Positions 6,785-9,957 of a DNA stretch of 9,957 nucleotides are shown here, piece after piece. Positions within the stretch are counted from its first letter, which is position 1, and every line of letters starts with the position of its first letter. Source of the stretch: Chitinophaga pinensis (GTDB taxonomy: Bacteria; Bacteroidota; Bacteroidia; Chitinophagales; Chitinophagaceae); assembly GCA_945872805.1 (NCBI GenBank), contig CAMCBE010000044.1:1-9957 (forward strand). The letters run 5' to 3'. The notes beneath the pieces were generated by a model. That model was not told the origin of the DNA. It was given only the letters and a program-made list of their open reading frames with translations, and searched no databases. A program made the translations under genes and the position numbers.

Positions 6785-8239
6785 TTACAGTTTAACACCT
6801 TGGCCTTTAAAAAATTCCAACACTTTCATTCTGAACACATATTCATATTGTGCTACAACCTTATCGATTTTTGCACGTGTTAAATTATTTTGATTCGTAA
6901 GCCATTCGATTGTTTGCATTACACCCAAATCATATCGCTTTGAAGCTAGCTCAAATGATCTAGAAGCAGTAGTAACCGCTATATCCCTAGCGAGAAAAGT
7001 CTGAAAAGCACCTAATGCGCTGTAATAGGCTGTATATACATCCTGTTTCAATTGCAATTTATCACGCTCAATGGCCAAGTTGCTTCTTTTTACATCAAGA
7101 ACAGCACGTTGAACATTCGCGCGTGATTGACCTCCATTGAATATGGGAATATTTAGGGAGAGTCCGATTCCTTGCCCAAATTGATCCCTCAATTGTCTAC
7201 TATAGCCTTCCCAATATTGACTGAATGTTCGAGTTTGATAATTTAAATCATAGGACGGAGCATATACCGGGATTTGTGATGGGCCATCTTTAATGTATGC
7301 ACCGGTTAGCTGTTCACCGGAAAATGAGAACCCCGAACTTTTTTTCAAGAACTGGTTAAAGCTAGTTCCTAATTGTCCAAATGCAGAAAGCGTGGGCTTC
7401 ATTTGTGCTTTTATCGCAAGCAGATTTTTCTCCGATGCCGTCAACCTCAAGTCGTTTAAGTGAATTTGTGGTTGGGTAATTAGCGCTGATTGAAAAACCG
7501 CATCAGGAGCAATATTAAATATATTTTCAACTGGTATACCATCAACAGGAGGAATGACTAAGTCAAATGGTTGATCCGCAGGAAGCGTTAATAGAGACTT
7601 CAATGACAACTTGTCGAGCGAAGCCTGGGAAACAGCTTGAACATATGTGGCGCTATCTCGAGCAACAGTAGCTTCCAATTCAGCAGCATTCAGTTCAGGG
7701 AGACTTCCAGCATCAACAAGTATTCTGGTGTTCTCGAACTGAGCCTTAGTTTGTTGTAATACAATTCGACTAATTTCCACCTGCTCAAAACTAAGCAATG
7801 ACCTTAAATACAATTGTGCAATATTCAAGCCGATATCATTGGCGGCCTTTTCTACAGCAACCTTATCTGCTTCCCAATTATACTGATTCGCTGCAACGCT
7901 ATTCTTACGGCTATTGAAATTAAACAAGAGTAAATTTGATTGCAAGGACATTTGCTCAAACATCGAAGATCGACTGGTGTAGATGTTTGTTGTTCTATCA
8001 AGGGTTCTACCAAATGAAAACCCGTGTGAAAAACCATAACTCACTGTAGGAAGGCCCTGAAGCTGTGATTGCTCGTAATTTATTTTTGATTGCTCAGCTT
8101 GAAGAACAGCTTGTCTTACATTAATGTTGTTTTTCATCCCATATTCCACACAACGCTGCAAACCCCAACGTTGATCTTGTGCTGAAATGATATTAGAGGT
8201 TAACAGTAGGAAAAAAGAGGCTAAAACCGACAACTTCAT
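6785..8239 (-). CDS. TolC family outer-membrane efflux channel
   Basis: The 484-residue protein has a signal peptide (1-20, cleavage probably after SAQ or nearby) and the two-fold repeated helical-hairpin layout of the outer-membrane efflux family. The first repeat starts at WGLQRCVEYGMKNN (25-38), with long amphipathic helices about 120-215. The second starts near 245, has the barrel strand LSLNIPIFNGGQSRANVQRA (360-379), a family hallmark, and long helices to about 465 including LASKRYDLGVMQTIEWL (431-447). A Tyr/Ser/Gly-rich stretch at 300-345 probably belongs to the barrel strands and loops. It forms a trimeric exit duct through the outer membrane and tunnel through the periplasm. The adaptor gene follows after 38 bp. 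The ATG at 8239 directly precedes the signal peptide; no Shine-Dalgarno site is seen. A candidate promoter and a palindrome lie in the 114 bp upstream. Confidence 0.93.
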   Translation of the reverse strand: MKLSVLASFFLLLTSNIISAQDQRWGLQRCVEYGMKNNINVRQAVLQAEQSKINYEQSQLQGLPTVSYGFSHGFSFGRTLDRTTNIYTSRSSMFEQMSLQSNLLLFNFNSRKNSVAANQYNWEADKVAVEKAANDIGLNIAQLYLRSLLSFEQVEISRIVLQQTKAQFENTRILVDAGSLPELNAAELEATVARDSATYVQAVSQASLDKLSLKSLLTLPADQPFDLVIPPVDGIPVENIFNIAPDAVFQSALITQPQIHLNDLRLTASEKNLLAIKAQMKPTLSAFGQLGTSFNQFLKKSSGFSFSGEQLTGAYIKDGPSQIPVYAPSYDLNYQTRTFSQYWEGYSRQLRDQFGQGIGLSLNIPIFNGGQSRANVQRAVLDVKRSNLAIERDKLQLKQDVYTAYYSALGAFQTFLARDIAVTTASRSFELASKRYDLGVMQTIEWLTNQNNLTRAKIDKVVAQYEYVFRMKVLEFFKGQGVKL

Positions 8240-8264
8240 ACAAAATGGGTTGAAACTTTTTTGA

Positions 8265-8281
8265 TTCAGGAAAGTCCTGAA
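8265..8281. promoter_or_regulatory. Perfect inverted repeat upstream of tolC, candidate operator
   Basis: The site TTCAGGA-N3-TCCTGAA is a perfect 7-bp dyad with a 3-base centre, 26 bp before the tolC-family ATG. It begins a few bases downstream of the transcription start expected from the candidate promoter at 8290-8320. This position suits a repressor operator or a short 5'-leader hairpin. It has no T-run after it on the minus strand, which argues against a terminator. Confidence 0.5.
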
Positions 8282-8289
8282 ATGCTATG

Positions 8290-8320
8290 CAAAGATTCAA
8301 CCAAAAAAGGGATTCTCAAA
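8290..8320 (-). promoter_or_regulatory. Candidate promoter of the tolC-adaptor operon
   Basis: On the minus strand TTTG (8317-8320) is followed after exactly 19 bases by AATCTTTG (8290-8297). This fits the Bacteroidota sigma pattern TTTG-N19-TAnnTTTG with one mismatch in the -7 box. Transcription would start near 8284, giving a leader of about 45 bases. It lies in the 114-bp gap after the PLP-enzyme gene, which fits a new transcription unit. Confidence 0.5.
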
Positions 8321-8353
8321 ATCATTCGTCAGTTCAAGCGACCACTTAACATA

Positions 8354-9514
8354 TCAGTACTTAGCAAAAGCCTGTTTTAAATCATTTAATAGAAATTCGG
8401 GCTCTTCAAGTCCGATATACAATCTAATCAACCGGTGGGTCGGATTAGAGGGGTCAAAATCTGCTGGATTTAGGCCAGCACATTTGGGAATAATCAACGA
8501 TTCATGTCCACCCCAACTAACGGCCATCCTAAAAGCGTTTAAACTATTGCAAAAAAGTTCAACCTCTTCAATACGTTGGGCGTTCATATAAAAAGAAATT
8601 AGCCCACACGCTCCAGTCATTTGTCTTTTGGCTAACTCAAATTGAGGATAAGTTGGGTCAAGGGGGAAGATAAAGGATTCAATTCTTGGTTCAGTCTTTA
8701 TATATTCCAATACTTTTTGTGTGGATGCAGAAATTCTATCCAACCGAGAAGGTAATGTGCGAAGGCCACGAAGCAAAAGCCATGCATTGAAAGGTTGAAT
8801 TCCTGAGCCGACACAAAGGTATTCACTTAAGAAAATTTTCCTCATCATACCGGCAGAACCACACAATACACCACCAAGGGTATCGCTATGCCCACCGATG
8901 TATTTAGTTGCTGTTTGCATTACAATATCAATACCCATATCAATAGGTCTTTGATATAGTGAAGTACAATAGGTATTATCAACCATCGTTATGATACCCT
9001 TTTCTTTAGCAACTATTGCTATAGCAGATAAATCTTGAATATCGAGCCACCAAGAATTAGGTGACTCTAAATAGATTAAGCTCGTATTTGGTTGGATATG
9101 TGAGATAAAGTCATCAGTATTTGTTCCATCTGCATAGGTAACCGTTATGCCAAAGCGGGGTAGCAATTTATCAAAGAGATGTGATGTCCAGCTATAAGGA
9201 TGATGCACTGATAAAATATGATCTCCATACTTTATATTAGCCAATACTCCTGCAAAAATAGCAGCTGAACCAGTATTAAACACCAATGCATCTTCAGCAC
9301 CATCAAGTGCTGCTAATTTTTTTCTTAAAATATCAACCGTTGGATTTAATCCTCTACTATACAGGTAGCCTCCCATCTCATCGGCAAATGCTTTACGCAA
9401 ATTGTCAACAGTGGAGAAAGAAAAATTACTCGTTTGCACAATAGGTGGTGCAATTGCATTAAAATAAGAAGCATTGTCTTCTCCTAAATGATTGATGATG
9501 TATGAGGTGTCCAT
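8354..9514 (-). CDS. Cys/Met metabolism PLP-dependent enzyme, cystathionine beta-lyase-like
   Basis: This is a 386-residue cytoplasmic enzyme of the gamma-family of PLP enzymes. YSRGLNPT (52-59) supplies Tyr52 and Arg54, which contact the cofactor phosphate of the partner subunit. Tyr107 is placed to stack on PLP, Asp179 (VDNTY) to bind its ring nitrogen, and Lys204 in ATKYIGGHSD to form the Schiff base. Arg364 (RLYIGLE) should bind the substrate carboxylate. SWGGHESLI (333-341), LIRLYIGLEEPEFL and YLESPNS resemble MetC, which splits cystathionine to homocysteine, pyruvate and ammonia, more than MetB or gamma-lyases. Family members switch substrate easily, so cystathionine gamma-synthase or another C-S lyase remains possible and I give no symbol. 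The 5-bp gap after the upstream permease gene implies one operon and perhaps translational coupling. No ribosome-binding site is seen. Confidence 0.9.
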   Translation of the reverse strand: MDTSYIINHLGEDNASYFNAIAPPIVQTSNFSFSTVDNLRKAFADEMGGYLYSRGLNPTVDILRKKLAALDGAEDALVFNTGSAAIFAGVLANIKYGDHILSVHHPYSWTSHLFDKLLPRFGITVTYADGTNTDDFISHIQPNTSLIYLESPNSWWLDIQDLSAIAIVAKEKGIITMVDNTYCTSLYQRPIDMGIDIVMQTATKYIGGHSDTLGGVLCGSAGMMRKIFLSEYLCVGSGIQPFNAWLLLRGLRTLPSRLDRISASTQKVLEYIKTEPRIESFIFPLDPTYPQFELAKRQMTGACGLISFYMNAQRIEEVELFCNSLNAFRMAVSWGGHESLIIPKCAGLNPADFDPSNPTHRLIRLYIGLEEPEFLLNDLKQAFAKY

Positions 9515-9519
9515 AAATG

Positions 9520-9957
9520 TTAAACATCAGAAGTCGTTCGCGATCTCCTCGTTACAAAAAAGAGTACTAAAAAAGCAGCCAGAACTGCTGTTCCAATTAA
9601 TGCGGTCTGTGGTTTATCGATGGTAATACTAATGGCAACAAAAATATATGCGCTTATAAAAACAATTGGCATTAGAGGAAAGAATCGCATTGTATAAATC
9701 TGCGTTTTGTCTAAGTGCTTTGTTTTTTTTCTTAAAATGAATATTGTTGCAGCCGAAAAAGCCATGCCAATACAATCTAAAAAAATAGTGAAACTCAAAA
9801 TTTTATCAAATGTATCTGCAAAAAAAAGAATCACTACACTTAGCAATGCATAAACAGTTAAACTAACCGTAAGTACATCCCGCTTTACATCCTTTCTACT
9901 AAATGCCTTTGGAAGAATACCATCTTCACTCATGGCAAACATAACACGAGGGTTACT
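9520..9957 (-). CDS. APC-family amino-acid permease, C-terminal fragment (runs off right edge)
   Basis: The frame is open to the right edge; 145 residues and the stop are visible, so the true start is outside the window. The visible part begins SNPRVMFAMSEDGILPKAF, matching the 'RvxyAMaxDGxlP' segment that follows a central helix in amino acid-polyamine-organocation transporters. Four hydrophobic helices follow, at about 29-47, 50-75, 91-113 and 118-136 of the fragment, with a short charged tail (RRSRTTSDV). An internal ATG (9940-9942) is not a plausible start because the motif is already running before it. The family imports or exchanges amino acids across the inner membrane. The downstream PLP enzyme, 5 bp away, hints at a sulfur-containing or similar amino acid as substrate, but this is inference from context only. 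Confidence 0.88.
   Translation of the reverse strand, partial: SNPRVMFAMSEDGILPKAFSRKDVKRDVLTVSLTVYALLSVVILFFADTFDKILSFTIFLDCIGMAFSAATIFILRKKTKHLDKTQIYTMRFFPLMPIVFISAYIFVAISITIDKPQTALIGTAVLAAFLVLFFVTRRSRTTSDV

Noticed and set aside
7852..8037. 61-codon minus-strand frame inside the tolC-family gene
   Set aside because: It is an alternative frame of the same strand with no domain; the main frame is well supported.

Overview
The window looks like ordinary chromosomal DNA from a Bacteroidota bacterium, possibly of the Cytophagales/Sphingobacteria kind; the class is an inference. It is AT-rich, lacks strong Shine-Dalgarno sites, and carries one good match to the Bacteroidota sigma-factor promoter pattern TTTG-N19-TAnnTTTG. 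It also has family members typical of that phylum: a DUF4271 membrane protein, a HemD of the 'SQPKP..SPYF' type, and a compact Omp85 protein. I see no mobile element, phage gene, CRISPR array, tRNA or rRNA, and coding density is very high.

Layout from left to right. The N-terminus of hemD (uroporphyrinogen-III synthase, minus strand) runs off the left edge. Upstream of it on the same strand are a six-helix DUF4271 membrane protein and a BamA/TamA-type outer-membrane barrel protein; these two are 37 bp apart and probably form one transcript. hemW (radical-SAM heme chaperone) is the only plus-strand gene. It starts divergently from the barrel gene, only 35 bp away, and converges on gpsA (glycerol-3-phosphate dehydrogenase) with 3 bp between the stop codons. 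Upstream of gpsA on the minus strand come a periplasmic adaptor (MFP/HlyD type) and a TolC-family outer-membrane channel, an efflux pair with no inner-membrane pump gene in the window. Further upstream is a Cys/Met-metabolism PLP enzyme most like cystathionine beta-lyase, 5 bp downstream of the C-terminal part of an APC-family amino-acid permease that runs off the right edge.

How the genes fit together. Two themes are visible: tetrapyrrole/heme handling (hemD and hemW) and envelope function (Omp85 protein, DUF4271 protein, TolC plus adaptor). gpsA supplies the phospholipid backbone. The permease and PLP enzyme probably act together on a sulfur or related amino acid. The best regulatory signal is upstream of tolC: a candidate promoter followed directly by a perfect 7-bp inverted repeat. 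A second hairpin lies between the adaptor gene and gpsA. The start of the Omp85 gene is odd: the best ribosome-binding site precedes an ATG that is followed at once by TAG, and one fewer base would put that ATG in frame. I did not find a convincing novel multi-gene system; the findings are local points worth checking.
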